A stretch of 64,000 nt of DNA from Nitrospirales bacterium. GTDB taxonomy: Bacteria; Nitrospirota; Nitrospiria; Nitrospirales; UBA8639. The notes beneath the pieces were generated by a model that was not told where the DNA came from, made no database searches, and saw nothing but the letters and a program-made list of their open reading frames with translations. Position numbers and translations under genes: made by a program. This document shows, one piece after another, positions 36,986-46,072 of this stretch. Location of the stretch: contig JALDRK010000012.1 of the NCBI GenBank assembly GCA_031315915.1, positions 1 to 64,000 of the forward strand. The letters are read 5' to 3'. Numbering within the stretch: the first letter of the stretch is position 1; every line of letters begins with the position of its first letter.

Positions 36986-37222
36986 TCAATTAAACTGAAT
37001 TGTCCTAGAAATACTGATTGGGATTGATTTTCCCGGAAAAGCGATTCTCCAGGCCCAATACTTTTTGACTTGATCAAAAGGATCGTAAGGATCAATTTCA
37101 TATTCAAACGAGTCTCTGTCTCCACAAAGAGGAACTACCCGAATTGGCAATTTTAGGCCATACCGAAGAATTGCCTCGGCTAAGACTAAGGGACTAGGGA
37201 CTAAATCAAGGGGAATTCTCAA
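36986..37222 (-). CDS. ParB-like domain, probably the C-terminus of the upstream aldo/keto reductase
   Basis: 78 residues opening with TTG at 37222, overlapping the aldo/keto reductase stop. The pattern LPIRVVPL, then FEYEI, then KKYWAWRIAF, then IPISI resembles a small ParB/sulfiredoxin-like fold. It aligns with the last about 70 residues of the aldo/keto reductase at 42.5 kb (VPSPQDLAKEI, FLKPVRLRP, EGRIRYWAWVIAHG). Removing one base from the C4 run (37210-37213) joins it in frame to the reductase. The 162-base gap 36824-36985 downstream shows nothing. Confidence 0.65.
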   Translation of the reverse strand: MRIPLDLVPSPLVLAEAILRYGLKLPIRVVPLCGDRDSFEYEIDPYDPFDQVKKYWAWRIAFPGKSIPISISRTIQFN

Positions 37223-38135
37223 TTGCTTCCTCCTCAGTCAGATACGGCTTTCTCTGGGGAGTGCCACGAAGTTTAATGCGTTCAGGTTTGGCCTCAAAAA
37301 TTTCATCCCCCCAAGAATTACTTATCTGTTGAATATCCTCTGGTGATAAAACAAGATGCATCGCTTCGGCATTATTTTTAATATGTCTTTGAGTAGCCGC
37401 CTTCACAATAGGAAAAACTCTTTCAAGGGAGAGCAACCACGCCAAAACAACCTGTGAAGGGGTAACCCTGTATTTTTCCCCAAGGGTTCTAATAAGCCTC
37501 GCTTGGGCTTCCGTTCCAACGATCCTTCCTTGATTTAAAGGGCTATATGCCAGAAGTGCGCCCTTAAAATCGTGGGAGTGCAAAAATTCATTCCCCATCA
37601 AACGAGCTTGCAGATTGAGTTCGATTTCGTTTGAGGCAATGGAGATATCCGGAATACATTTGGAAAGAGCAGAAGTTTCTTGAGGAGTAAAATTACAAAT
37701 TCCGAAAAATCGAATCGCTCCACCCATTCTATATTTATCCAGAACTTCGAAAACTGATTGATACTTGACCCGATGATTCGGCCAATGAATTTGATAAAGA
37801 TCGATCCAATCGGTTTGAAGTCTTTCGAGGCTACCCTCCAGGGCCTGTCGTATATCCTGAGAATTCATCTTTTCATGTGGATAGAACTTTGTGGCAAGAA
37901 AACATTTATGACGAACACCCTTTAAGGCAATTCCAACAACTTCCTCTGAAAACCCATTGCCATACAAACTAGCTGTATCAACGAAAGTCATTCCGAGATC
38001 AATTCCTAACTTTAAAGCATGAATTCTTTTCTGAATATATTCATTGGGGAACAGATGTTTAGTCCCCATTCCGGTCGTTCCTTGCCCAATCCCTGCGATA
38101 CGGACTCCTGTCTCCCCGAAAGGTTTATACTGCAT
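37206..38135 (-). CDS. aldo/keto reductase
   Basis: NAD(P)H-dependent oxidoreductase of the AKR fold, 309 residues. Catalytic-tetrad landmarks: FVDTASLYGNGFSEEVVG (Asp, Tyr), FLATKFYPHE (Lys) and LYQIHWPNH (His). C-terminal cofactor motif TPSQVVLAWLL is present. It ends at TEEEAIENSP, where the paralogue at 42.5 kb continues into a ParB-like domain; a one-base excess in a C-run probably truncates it here (see 36986-37222). In the glycan island it is likely to reduce a keto-sugar or sugar-derived aldehyde. Confidence 0.88.
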   Translation of the reverse strand: MQYKPFGETGVRIAGIGQGTTGMGTKHLFPNEYIQKRIHALKLGIDLGMTFVDTASLYGNGFSEEVVGIALKGVRHKCFLATKFYPHEKMNSQDIRQALEGSLERLQTDWIDLYQIHWPNHRVKYQSVFEVLDKYRMGGAIRFFGICNFTPQETSALSKCIPDISIASNEIELNLQARLMGNEFLHSHDFKGALLAYSPLNQGRIVGTEAQARLIRTLGEKYRVTPSQVVLAWLLSLERVFPIVKAATQRHIKNNAEAMHLVLSPEDIQQISNSWGDEIFEAKPERIKLRGTPQRKPYLTEEEAIENSP

Positions 38136-38195
38136 TTAGGTTTGGATCCTCAAAAAGTTTCTAAGATTGAAATATTCTTGGCGCATTTCGCTTAA

Positions 38196-39209
38196 CTAAG
38201 CAGAAGAAGCTGTAATTAAACCACGCGAGATGTTTTTAGATGTTAATTGTATTCCGTGGTTTTCACGATACCATTCCAAGGTTTTTTGGAGACCCACTGC
38301 AAGGTTAGTCCGAGGAGTAAAATCCAGAAGCGCTTTGGCTTTGCCTACGTCAATCAAACGTATGGGAATCATGGACGGTTTGGCGGGATTCACCACCACA
38401 CGGGCATCCTGAAATCCATCAACTTCAAGCAGGGTATTGAGGACATCGCGTATTCGAAACCCGTCTCCATATCCGATATTTACCGGCTCAAATCCCTCTA
38501 TTTTCTTCATCGCCAGCATAACGGCGTCGATGAAGTCATCAACATAAATCAAGTCCCTGACGTCATCTCCCGTCCCCCACACTTCCAAAGGAGCCTGACG
38601 TTCAATAACTTTTCGGATCAACGCGGCGGTTACATGGGAACGGTCAGGATCAAATTTGTCGTACGGTCCGTACACATTGGAGGGTCTCACGACAACGGTT
38701 TTCATGGGATCTTTAATTTTTTCGGAGTAGATCCGGCACAGGACTTCTGCATAACGTTTCATCCAGCCCACGCTGAAATACGCTTCATAAGGATCCCCAT
38801 CAAACATTTCCGACTCCGCAACCGGCCGGTCTCCGCTGGGGGGGTAGGCTGCACTGCTGCTGATAAATAAAAATTTCTTCACCCTGGCTTGGTAGGAGGC
38901 TTCCAGCATCTGGGCGTTCATCACCACATTGGGCGTCACATGGGCCAATGGCTGGGTAGCCATTACCGCTGCGCCGGAGGTATTCGCCGCACACATAAAA
39001 ACATAGTCCATTCCCTCAACCGCCCGTCGGCAATCTTCCATATTGGTCAGATCCGCTGTTACATACTCAATATTAGGATGCTTGTATTGGGGATTTCGCC
39101 TATGCAGGATCCCTCTTACCAGGGCTCCGTCTTGAATTAATCGTTTGACAATATTCGTCCCCAGGAAACCTCCTGCTCCTGTGACAAGCACATGACTCCT
39201 GTTAAACAT
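38196..39209 (-). CDS. NAD-dependent epimerase/dehydratase (extended SDR)
   Basis: Nucleotide-sugar epimerase or reductase. Rossmann motif VLVTGAGGFLGTNIVKRL, FMCAANTSG, LFISSSAAYPPSG, VVVRPSNVYGPYDKFDPD and LIYVDDFIDAVMLAM. In place of the canonical YxxxK the active-site helix reads VGWMKRYAE, so the Tyr position is occupied by Val; a Tyr stands three residues earlier. ATG 39209 has AAGGAG six bases upstream and overlaps the stop of the RmlC-like gene; the ORF is open to 39377 but the upstream part is not protein-like. Confidence 0.88.
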   Translation of the reverse strand: MFNRSHVLVTGAGGFLGTNIVKRLIQDGALVRGILHRRNPQYKHPNIEYVTADLTNMEDCRRAVEGMDYVFMCAANTSGAAVMATQPLAHVTPNVVMNAQMLEASYQARVKKFLFISSSAAYPPSGDRPVAESEMFDGDPYEAYFSVGWMKRYAEVLCRIYSEKIKDPMKTVVVRPSNVYGPYDKFDPDRSHVTAALIRKVIERQAPLEVWGTGDDVRDLIYVDDFIDAVMLAMKKIEGFEPVNIGYGDGFRIRDVLNTLLEVDGFQDARVVVNPAKPSMIPIRLIDVGKAKALLDFTPRTNLAVGLQKTLEWYRENHGIQLTSKNISRGLITASSA

Positions 39210-39759
39210 GCGCAACTCCTTCATCCCGACGGGAAACCGTTGGCTGCGTGACCGGCCACCAGATCCCCAATTCCGGGTCATTCCAGGGCAAGGTAAATTG
39301 CCCTTCACGGTTGTAATAGGTCGTTTGCTTATAGTGAAAAATGGCCTTGTCCGACAGTACCAGGTGTCCATTCCCAAATTTCGGCGGGATGAGCACCTGC
39401 CGTCGGTCCCGATCCGACAACGTAAACGATTCCCATTGACGATACTGGAGAGATGTCGGATCCCAATTCACCACCACCAGATAGAATTTTCCCCACAGAC
39501 ACGACACTAATTTCCAGGTCTCCTGATCTCCATGAATCCCCCGCAACACATGTTTGTCAGAAACGGAGATATCGTCCTGAACGAACTTCATGTCAATGCC
39601 GGCTTTTCGATACAGATCTTCATTATAAGTTTCCACATACATCCCCCGAAAATCTTCGAACATGGTGGGCGGGGAAATCACTCTCAATCCATCAAGCCGA
39701 CAGGTCGAGATTTCTAAATCAGGATGCTGCGAAGTAGTTTTGCCGTTTAAGATATTCAT
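39202..39759 (-). CDS. RmlC-like dTDP/GDP-sugar 3,5-epimerase family protein
   Basis: 185-residue cupin of the dTDP-4-dehydrorhamnose 3,5-epimerase family. Landmarks: DFRGMYVETYNEDLY, VSDKHVLRGIHGD with the catalytic His, LVSCLWGKFYLVVVN, LIPPKFGNGHLVLSD and PWNDPELGIWWP. In a cluster with heptose genes it may epimerise a GDP-4-keto-6-deoxy-heptose rather than dTDP-4-keto-6-deoxyglucose, because no rmlA/rmlB/rmlD set is here. Overlaps both neighbours. Confidence 0.88.
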   Translation of the reverse strand: MNILNGKTTSQHPDLEISTCRLDGLRVISPPTMFEDFRGMYVETYNEDLYRKAGIDMKFVQDDISVSDKHVLRGIHGDQETWKLVSCLWGKFYLVVVNWDPTSLQYRQWESFTLSDRDRRQVLIPPKFGNGHLVLSDKAIFHYKQTTYYNREGQFTLPWNDPELGIWWPVTQPTVSRRDEGVAHV

Positions 39760-40753
39760 CGTGATGTTCCACGTACCAGTCCCATGTATACCGTAATCCC
39801 TCCATCAGACTTACTTTCGGGTGATACCCCAACAGATCCTTGGCTAAAGAAATATCCATCACCCGCCGGGGAAATCCATTGGGTTTCGTGGCGTCAAACT
39901 CAGCCCGAAAGGGGACAATCTTCTGCAGGGTCTCCACCAATTCTCTGATGGTGTAGCCGATGCCACTGCCTAAATTGACGTATCCCCCGCTGGTGCCATG
40001 ATATAAGGCTAAAATCACTCCATCGGCCACATCTCGACTATACGCAAAATCTCGAACAGAGGTACCATCTCCCCAAATGGTCACAGGATCCTCTTTGGCA
40101 TATATTCGACGAAGGAGGGTCGGGATCACCATGGCATTGTCGGGATCAAAATTATCTCCCGGTCCATACACATTGCAGGGACGCACCACGGCATAGTGGT
40201 GTAGACCATACTGGATCTGGTAGGCCCGAACTTGGAGCTCGGCCATTCGCTTCGCCCATCCGGGAAACATATCCATCGGAGGTCCTTCTTCATCCCTATC
40301 ATGTTCCTTGAAAACTTCCGCGCTGGAGTAGGCCCCGATGGAGGACGTATACACCACCCGGTCAACCTTATTGACTCGGCAGGCCTCCAGTATATTGGTG
40401 TTCATCATCAGCAAAGGAACCAGAAAACTTGCGGGCTGGGTTTTGGTGACTTCAATAGACCCTTTAATCCCTGCCACATGAAACACACAATCCATGTCCT
40501 TCACCACCCGTCGGCAAAAGTCAAAATCACAGAGATCTCCTTTCACATATTCCACTTGCGCCTCGACCTGAATATCGTCTAAGGACACGCTTCGGAGAAA
40601 AGCCCCAGCTTCCGTTAACCGACGGACAATTTGTCGCCCGATTAACCCGCTTCCCCCTGTCACAACAATATTTTTCCCTCTAAAAAACCGCAAAATGGAT
40701 TCGGCAATCATGTTTTGTGGTATTGAGGCCGTCAGGCTTTGAGACACGGACAT
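39719..40753 (-). CDS. NAD-dependent epimerase/dehydratase (GDP-fucose synthase-like SDR)
   Basis: 344-residue extended SDR: IVVTGGSGLIGRQIVRRL, FHVAGIKGSIEVTKTQP, VVYTSSIGAYSSAE, AVVRPCNVYGPGDNFDPD and FAYSRDVADGVILAL. The active-site helix reads PGWAKRMAEL, so the YxxxK tyrosine is replaced by Pro. ATG 40753 directly follows AAGGAGG. It resembles the SDRs at 38.2 and 44.1 kb; the three are probably paralogues doing successive epimerase/reductase steps. Confidence 0.88.
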   Translation of the reverse strand: MSVSQSLTASIPQNMIAESILRFFRGKNIVVTGGSGLIGRQIVRRLTEAGAFLRSVSLDDIQVEAQVEYVKGDLCDFDFCRRVVKDMDCVFHVAGIKGSIEVTKTQPASFLVPLLMMNTNILEACRVNKVDRVVYTSSIGAYSSAEVFKEHDRDEEGPPMDMFPGWAKRMAELQVRAYQIQYGLHHYAVVRPCNVYGPGDNFDPDNAMVIPTLLRRIYAKEDPVTIWGDGTSVRDFAYSRDVADGVILALYHGTSGGYVNLGSGIGYTIRELVETLQKIVPFRAEFDATKPNGFPRRVMDISLAKDLLGYHPKVSLMEGLRYTWDWYVEHHDEYLKRQNYFAAS

Positions 40754-40776
40754 CCTCCTTGCTGAAGCTGGAAAAG

Positions 40777-41538
40777 TTAGTCGAGCACCACATATGAGAC
40801 ACGGGACGCAAAAGGGAAACGCTGAATCTTTAGATGGTTCAATCCAAACACTTCCATCAGCGCGAGCGTCTCCCCTGGGGAATCAGGGTCATTCAATTCA
40901 TCAAAGCCCAGAATAGTCCCTTTGGTCATCCGGGGACGAAGCACCTCAAGGCATTTGACAGTCGGTTCATATAAATCTAAATCAAAATACGCCATGGCTA
41001 CGATGGTTTCCGGACATCGGATTAAATATTGGGGCAGCTCTTCAACCACATCCCCAACGCATAACTCAAATTTTTTTATGTGAGACAGGGGATTGAGCGC
41101 TTCATGCAGGAAAAGCAACTGCTGCAAAGTTTCTTCATAGTCTGGTGATACGGCTAATTGGCCGTTCACCATCATGCTGGATTGGCCGTCTTTTTCATGA
41201 ATGGAGGGAAATCCAGAAAACGTATCAAACCCGATAATTTTACGATGCCGGTTGAACGGTTCGTATAGACCCCGCAATGCCGAAAACAAAGCGAGATTTT
41301 GTCCCCAGCGAACCCCAAATTCCATAATGACCCCTTGCACGGAGACCACCTGCCGATAAAGAAAATCCATAAATAACAGACGTGCTAAATTTTTAGATTC
41401 CAGAAACAATCCGAGATTGGACAGTAATTGTTCGGATGGAATGGAATTTTGTGATAGCAGATCCAGCATTTGGCTTCTGGCCGACTCCTCGCTCGAACTG
41501 GCATACGACTTAATCTGTAATTTTTCTGCATTCAGCAT
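40777..41538 (-). CDS. TylF/MycF-like SAM-dependent methyltransferase
   Basis: About 253 residues from ATG 41538, which overlaps the TAA of the upstream gene and has GGAG in front. Pattern VIMEFGVRWGQNLALFSAL, KIIGFDTFSGFPSIHEKDG, AMAYFDLDLYEPTVKCLEVL and GTILGFDELNDPDSPGE matches TylF-type sugar O-methyltransferases, whose metal-binding acidic pair would lie in the DLDLYEPT/DELND region. Likely methylates a hydroxyl of the island's sugar or glycan. Confidence 0.8.
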   Translation of the reverse strand: MLNAEKLQIKSYASSSEESARSQMLDLLSQNSIPSEQLLSNLGLFLESKNLARLLFMDFLYRQVVSVQGVIMEFGVRWGQNLALFSALRGLYEPFNRHRKIIGFDTFSGFPSIHEKDGQSSMMVNGQLAVSPDYEETLQQLLFLHEALNPLSHIKKFELCVGDVVEELPQYLIRCPETIVAMAYFDLDLYEPTVKCLEVLRPRMTKGTILGFDELNDPDSPGETLALMEVFGLNHLKIQRFPFASRVSYVVLD

Positions 41539-42509
41539 TACCGATTCTCCTTTAAGGGCTTCCAAATCACCATGGAATACCCATCATGGTACAGTGAGCC
41601 AAAGGTCCGAAGAGTTGCCAGAATATGAATTCGACCTTCCCGTTCCAAGATTCTCAAGGTTTCCAGTAGTCCTCTCAGATAATTTCGTTTTTCCAGGTAC
41701 TTAGCCGCAACATAATCAAACAGATGTTGTTGATCGTAAAGTTCATACAATGTTTCGACATGGACGCAAATAGAGGGACCTTGGCTCAAGAGATAGTTCA
41801 CAAACCCATGGTATTGATACCCCAATTGCTCCATGGCCCCCACGGTAAAAACCCCACTTCGAGGCCGTAGAGCAAAGGTTTGGTCTGGCTCTAACATATT
41901 GAAATTACGGCCGACGACATTCAACCCATGCTTTTCATTTAAAAGTCGAAGAATCTTTTGAGAAGATTGAGACCAATCCAACCCGAATAACGGGCGGTTG
42001 GGGAACAGGGAGGCTGCATCAACCAAATTATGCCCGGTTCCGCAGCCGAACTCATAAATGTGATCAATCGGTTGAAACCACTTTTGAAACATCCAGTAGC
42101 GAAGAATCTTGACAACGTTTACCTCAAAATACGGAGAAACCGGTCGAACATACTCTCCGTGTAATCTGATGATTTCCTGCGGACGGACAAATTTGGGTAT
42201 CAAGGCGGTCACATCATAGTCCGAACATTGAAATTCATTCAGATTTTCCGCCCATCCATCCTCCCACCGCTGTTTTCGGTGCGTCCCTGCGACTTCCAAA
42301 TCCTCGGCAAGTGTTTTCAATACCCGGAGAAACACCTGTTCACGGGAAGTCCCCTGCAAAATATCGTTACTGAAATCATATTGTTTGATTAATTCTCTGC
42401 ATTCGGGAAAGAGCTCCCCTGGGGCTTCTCCGAAAAGCACCTCAAAGTCTACCTGAGGTAATCTTTTCTTATGTCCTTGAACCGGGCACGTTGATAATGC
42501 GGCAATCAT
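41538..42509 (-). CDS. class I SAM-dependent methyltransferase
   Basis: 323 residues. N-terminal about 130 residues are an unrecognised helical extension. The Rossmann core has the SAM loop IYEFGCGTGHNLVDAA, FGLDWSQSSQKIL for the ribose-binding acidic residue, and VFTVGAMEQLG. C-terminal KPLKENR ends in a TAA that shares a base with the next start. Acceptor unknown; a sugar methyltransferase is likely from context. Confidence 0.8.
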   Translation of the reverse strand: MIAALSTCPVQGHKKRLPQVDFEVLFGEAPGELFPECRELIKQYDFSNDILQGTSREQVFLRVLKTLAEDLEVAGTHRKQRWEDGWAENLNEFQCSDYDVTALIPKFVRPQEIIRLHGEYVRPVSPYFEVNVVKILRYWMFQKWFQPIDHIYEFGCGTGHNLVDAASLFPNRPLFGLDWSQSSQKILRLLNEKHGLNVVGRNFNMLEPDQTFALRPRSGVFTVGAMEQLGYQYHGFVNYLLSQGPSICVHVETLYELYDQQHLFDYVAAKYLEKRNYLRGLLETLRILEREGRIHILATLRTFGSLYHDGYSMVIWKPLKENR

Positions 42510-42526
42510 GATCCTGTAAAATACGA

Positions 42527-43645
42527 TCAGGAAAAATCTTCAATAAGTGCCGGCAAGGGTTTTTCAAATCCGTGCGCAATCACCCATGCCCAATAGCGGA
42601 TCCGACCTTCCAGGAGTTCAAATCGCTCGCGTGAGTTTCCCGAGGGACGAAGGCGAACCGGCTTCAAAAACCCACCCATTTCAATTTCCTTGGCCAAATC
42701 CTGGGGACTGGGCACGCAATTCAGAGTATTCGCCAGAGCTTCCTCCAAAGTTCGATACACCGAACGCCCTGAATCTTCAGCGACCCTGATACATCGGGGG
42801 GAAACGTTCAAAAGATGCCCTGTACACCTTTCAGCCAGAGACAAGACATCATCCCTGTCCAAATTAAAATCCATACTTTGAGCATTTTCTATCATTCGTT
42901 GCGAGTTGGTCGTATTCGGAATTACAACCACAGGCTGAGCTTCGGTTAACCAACGCAAAACAATCTGAGCTGGAGTTTTCTGGTATTTATTAGCCATCTC
43001 CTGAAGAACCGCATATTGGTTTTGATTCGCCACAATTCGTCCGCGATGAAGAGGACTATAGGCGATAATACTGATATCCTCCTCTTGGCCAAAAGAAAGA
43101 AATTCTCCCTCAATACTTCGATCGAACAAGTTATATTCAACTTGCACAGAGGCTAGGAGGTTCGGAGGGAGCTGCCGTTGGATGGCTTGTGTTTCTTTGA
43201 AAGAAAAATTGCAGACACCGAGACAACGAACCGCTCCATCATTAACTAAATTTTCCATGGCCGCTAGCGTTTCTGGGAGAGGAATCTTGGGATTGGGCCA
43301 GTGAATTTGCAAAAGATCAACCCAATCTGTTCGCAACCTTTTGAGACTTGCCTTAACTGAAGCCGCGATTCCAGTGGCTGACAGACATTCAGGAGAAACT
43401 TTGGTAGCCAGAACCACCTGTTTCCGGATAGTTTTAACAGCTCTCCCTATGACAGACTCTGATTCTCCACACCCATACACAGGTGCGGTATCAATAAAAT
43501 TCATGCCCACATCGATTCCGGTCAGGATGGTATGTTCAAGATTTTGATATTTTTCCTGCTTGGTCAGGGCATTATGGATACACATCCCCTGACCAATAGC
43601 CGAAATTTTTATTCCAGTTTGCCCTAAATTTTTAAGAAGCATCAT
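42527..43645 (-). CDS. aldo/keto reductase with C-terminal ParB-like domain
   Basis: 372 residues. Residues 1-295 are a typical AKR (FIDTAPVYGCGESESVIG, VLATKVSPE, LLQIHWPNPK, TPAQIVLRWL). Residues about 300-372 (VPSPQDLAKEI, FLKPVRLRPSG, RFELLEGRIRYWAWVIAHG) look like a small ParB/sulfiredoxin-type fold. The paralogue at 37.2 kb has the same domain order but is split by a frameshift, so the fusion is a real architecture and not a chance join. I know no characterised enzyme with this pairing; it may place a nucleotide-binding module on a sugar reductase. Confidence 0.85.
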   Translation of the reverse strand: MMLLKNLGQTGIKISAIGQGMCIHNALTKQEKYQNLEHTILTGIDVGMNFIDTAPVYGCGESESVIGRAVKTIRKQVVLATKVSPECLSATGIAASVKASLKRLRTDWVDLLQIHWPNPKIPLPETLAAMENLVNDGAVRCLGVCNFSFKETQAIQRQLPPNLLASVQVEYNLFDRSIEGEFLSFGQEEDISIIAYSPLHRGRIVANQNQYAVLQEMANKYQKTPAQIVLRWLTEAQPVVVIPNTTNSQRMIENAQSMDFNLDRDDVLSLAERCTGHLLNVSPRCIRVAEDSGRSVYRTLEEALANTLNCVPSPQDLAKEIEMGGFLKPVRLRPSGNSRERFELLEGRIRYWAWVIAHGFEKPLPALIEDFS

Positions 43646-43654
43646 TTTGACCCA

Positions 43655-44125
43655 TCATGACAGCTGTATCTTCCAATCCTGCAAATCGTCTACTGACACA
43701 TTACTTGCTTCGCAAATTCTGCTTCCGCTTGGCACTTTTGCCAGAAGCAGATTTTTCATTTGATTTCTGATCCCATTCAACTGATGCGCTCGCTTCAGCC
43801 ACCGATCGTACTGCCTTGGGTCTTCCTGCATCCGTTCCTTACACATCCAGATTTCGTAATTGATTTGAGCCAGCACGATTACAACACGAAGTGTTCGCCC
43901 AGAAAATTTTATTCGATGACGCTCAGCCCAATCATCAATATCATGTTCCAAGTCTTGAATTTCATTTCTGACAGATGCTCGAATCTTTTCGTGGAATGCC
44001 TCTTTCAGTTGATCCACCGTCAATCGATCGATCAGGTCTCCCAGGCCAGGCACAAACCTTGGTCTCTTACTTCGGACGTTAGCCTGGCTTTTAGTTTTAG
44101 GCGCTGAGAAGGTTTTTTCGCTCAT
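43655..44125 (-). CDS. hypothetical helical protein in glycan island
   Basis: 156 residues from ATG 44125 (MSEKTFSAPKTK), which overlaps the end of the upstream epimerase by 29 nt. A basic N-terminus is followed by mainly helical, charged sequence (LTVDQLKEAFHEKIRASVRN, RLKRAH-like segments). No family recognised. The ORF is open further upstream but that part runs inside the epimerase. 9 nt before the aldo/keto reductase, so co-transcribed. Confidence 0.55.
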   Translation of the reverse strand: MSEKTFSAPKTKSQANVRSKRPRFVPGLGDLIDRLTVDQLKEAFHEKIRASVRNEIQDLEHDIDDWAERHRIKFSGRTLRVVIVLAQINYEIWMCKERMQEDPRQYDRWLKRAHQLNGIRNQMKNLLLAKVPSGSRICEASNVSVDDLQDWKIQLS

Positions 44126-45099
44126 GAGCAAATTCCCTATTCTGGATGTACCATTGAATGGTTTGGCGAATACCTTCCCGGAGCGTAAATTTAGGTCGGA
44201 ACCCAATTGTGGCTTCTGCCCGCTCCATGGACAATAAACGAATGGGATCGCCAGAGGGTTTTGAAGGATCCCACTCAATCATGGTGTCGACTCCGCTTTC
44301 GGCGACAATAATTTCGGCCAGCTCCTTGATGGTCATGGGAACTCCGCTCCCCAAATTAATTGGAAAGCAGGGAGGTGCATTTTCCATGGCTAGCAAGAGT
44401 CCGTCCACAACATCCTGCACAAATATAAAATCGCGGATGACCGAACCATCCCCCCAGATACACATCGGTCGTTCCCCGTCCAACACCCTTCGAATGAGGG
44501 CTGGGATGACCTGTGCGGTTGCCGGATTAAAATCATCAAAAGGCCCATACACATTCGACGGCCGCACAATGCGTACGGCTTTCCAGTTGTATTCATGGAG
44601 ATAGGTTTCGGCCTCAAGTTCACCGATCCGTTTTGCGATTCCCGCGTATCGGTCATTTTGCTTGGGGAGACCGTTCCAGACGTTGTCCTCTCTATGAAGT
44701 GTCGAGGGAGGATAGGCACAAATACTACTCACAAAGAGATACCGGGACACTCCGGCACGAAATGAGGCCTCTAACATATTTGATTGATAACGAAGATGAA
44801 CCAGAAATAACTGGCGTACTCTTTCACCCAACTCGACGGACCCTTTGATCCCAACCAAATTGAAGACATACTCCTGTCCTTCAACGGCCTTTTCACATAT
44901 GTTAAATTTCGTCAGGTCCCTCTGAAAACACGAAGAGCCAAACAAGGCTCTCGCATACGCTTTCTGTTCCAGGGAAACCACGGTCACATGGGCACCCAAT
45001 CGCACAAGGGTTCTGACGAGGGAATCCCCATCATTCCCGTACCTCCGGAGACGAGAAATTCGCTTTCCGTTATATATGGAGGAGTTCGTCTCTCAGCAT
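44097..45099 (-). pseudogene. NAD-dependent epimerase/dehydratase, frameshifted at N-terminus
   Basis: Third extended SDR of the island. The intact frame runs from about 45005 to 44097 (LGAHVTVVSLEQ, FNLVGIKGSVEL, YLFVSSICAYPPS, VRIVRPSNVYGPFDDFNPA, FIFVQDVVDGLLLAM). Its Rossmann motif FLVSGGTGMMGD lies in another frame: one G is missing in the run at 45026-45029, and a second one-base shift near 45072-45078 separates the start MLRDELLHI (ATG 45099) from it. With both repaired the protein is about 335 residues. The active-site helix reads AGIAKRIGE, lacking Tyr at the YxxxK position. Decay or assembly error. Confidence 0.7.
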
Positions 45100-45110
45100 A
45101 CGCAAGTTGG

Positions 45111-46072
45111 TCAACTTTGATACCGGTGGTAGATGAACCGCTGTAGGAACCATATTATATGCTGGAAAGTTTTCACCAAACTTTCCCTGTCTAGACCGTA
45201 ATGCGAATATGCCCAAGTCCGACTCGCGGACCCCATCATCATTTCATCACCCAGGAAAGGACGCGGAACCGGATCCCATGCTCCCCGTTCGCCGAGCAGG
45301 TGCCTCGATCAAACTTCCAATTCCACCGGATCGCCCATGCTCTTCCACGGTCACGATAGCCTGCGCTCCGCGACACACCTCCCACAGTAATGATTCATTG
45401 CAGGGATTCACCGGTATAAATCAACAATCGCGACTTCACCTCCTGAAGCGGCTCCCGCAGCGGCCTCCTGACACGGGCCAACATGATGCCGTTGGTCACC
45501 ACGAGGAGAGAATTCCCAGATTGGATCGTCTCCAGCCCTAAACTGAAGTCCTGGGAATCTGGCACATAAACAGGTTCGTAGGGGTCCTTATCGATCCGGA
45601 TGTAGGCGGGTGTACCCCGGCGGTAAGCCTGCTCTACCATCGCCGTGAGGGCCACACCATCCGCCGGAATATAAATCGCCATCCCAGACAAGGTTTGAAG
45701 CAGGGCACAGTCGTGAGTGGAGTGATGAGTCGGACCATCCGCACCATACGACAACCCTGGTCCCATTCCGCAGAAGAATTACGGGGACCTGTAATCCACA
45801 GACATCCAGTTTTAATTGTTCATAGCACCGTGTCGTGATATGTGAGGCAATCCCATAGACGAAGACGATGTTTCCAGATAACGCCATCCCGGCAGCCACG
45901 CTTATCATATTTTGCTCACTGATACCCATATTCAATACTTGGCGGGGAAAAAGTGACTCTGTAGGGCTCGTCCCATGGCCCCTACGTCATTCGTCAGAAT
46001 CATCACGCGCGGATCCCTTGGCTCCACTTGAAATACCGCGTGAAATGCCGCATCACGAAAATCATGAGCCAT
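45111..46072 (-). pseudogene. transketolase, C-terminal subunit, multiply frameshifted
   Basis: Pyrimidine-binding and C-terminal half of a split transketolase. Pieces in successive frames: [14 protein letters not shown] and [14 protein letters not shown]; then LNMGISEQNMISVAAGMALSG; then MGPGLSYGADGPTHHSTHD to GNSLLVVTNGIMLARV; then QEAAAGAASGGEVAIVDLYR; then VNPCNESLLWEV, VTVEEHGRSGGIGSLI; then LLGERGAWDPVPRPFLGDE to a TGA at 45111. Five one-base shifts, near 45945, 45770, 45471, 45411 and 45306, break a protein of about 315 residues. Conserved motifs survive, so assembly error is likely; if real, the enzyme is dead. Confidence 0.75.

Noticed and set aside
45180-45560. Plus-strand ORF of about 110 codons over the transketolase region
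   Set aside because: It is antisense to conserved transketolase sequence, is Pro/Ser/His-rich and has no recognisable pattern.
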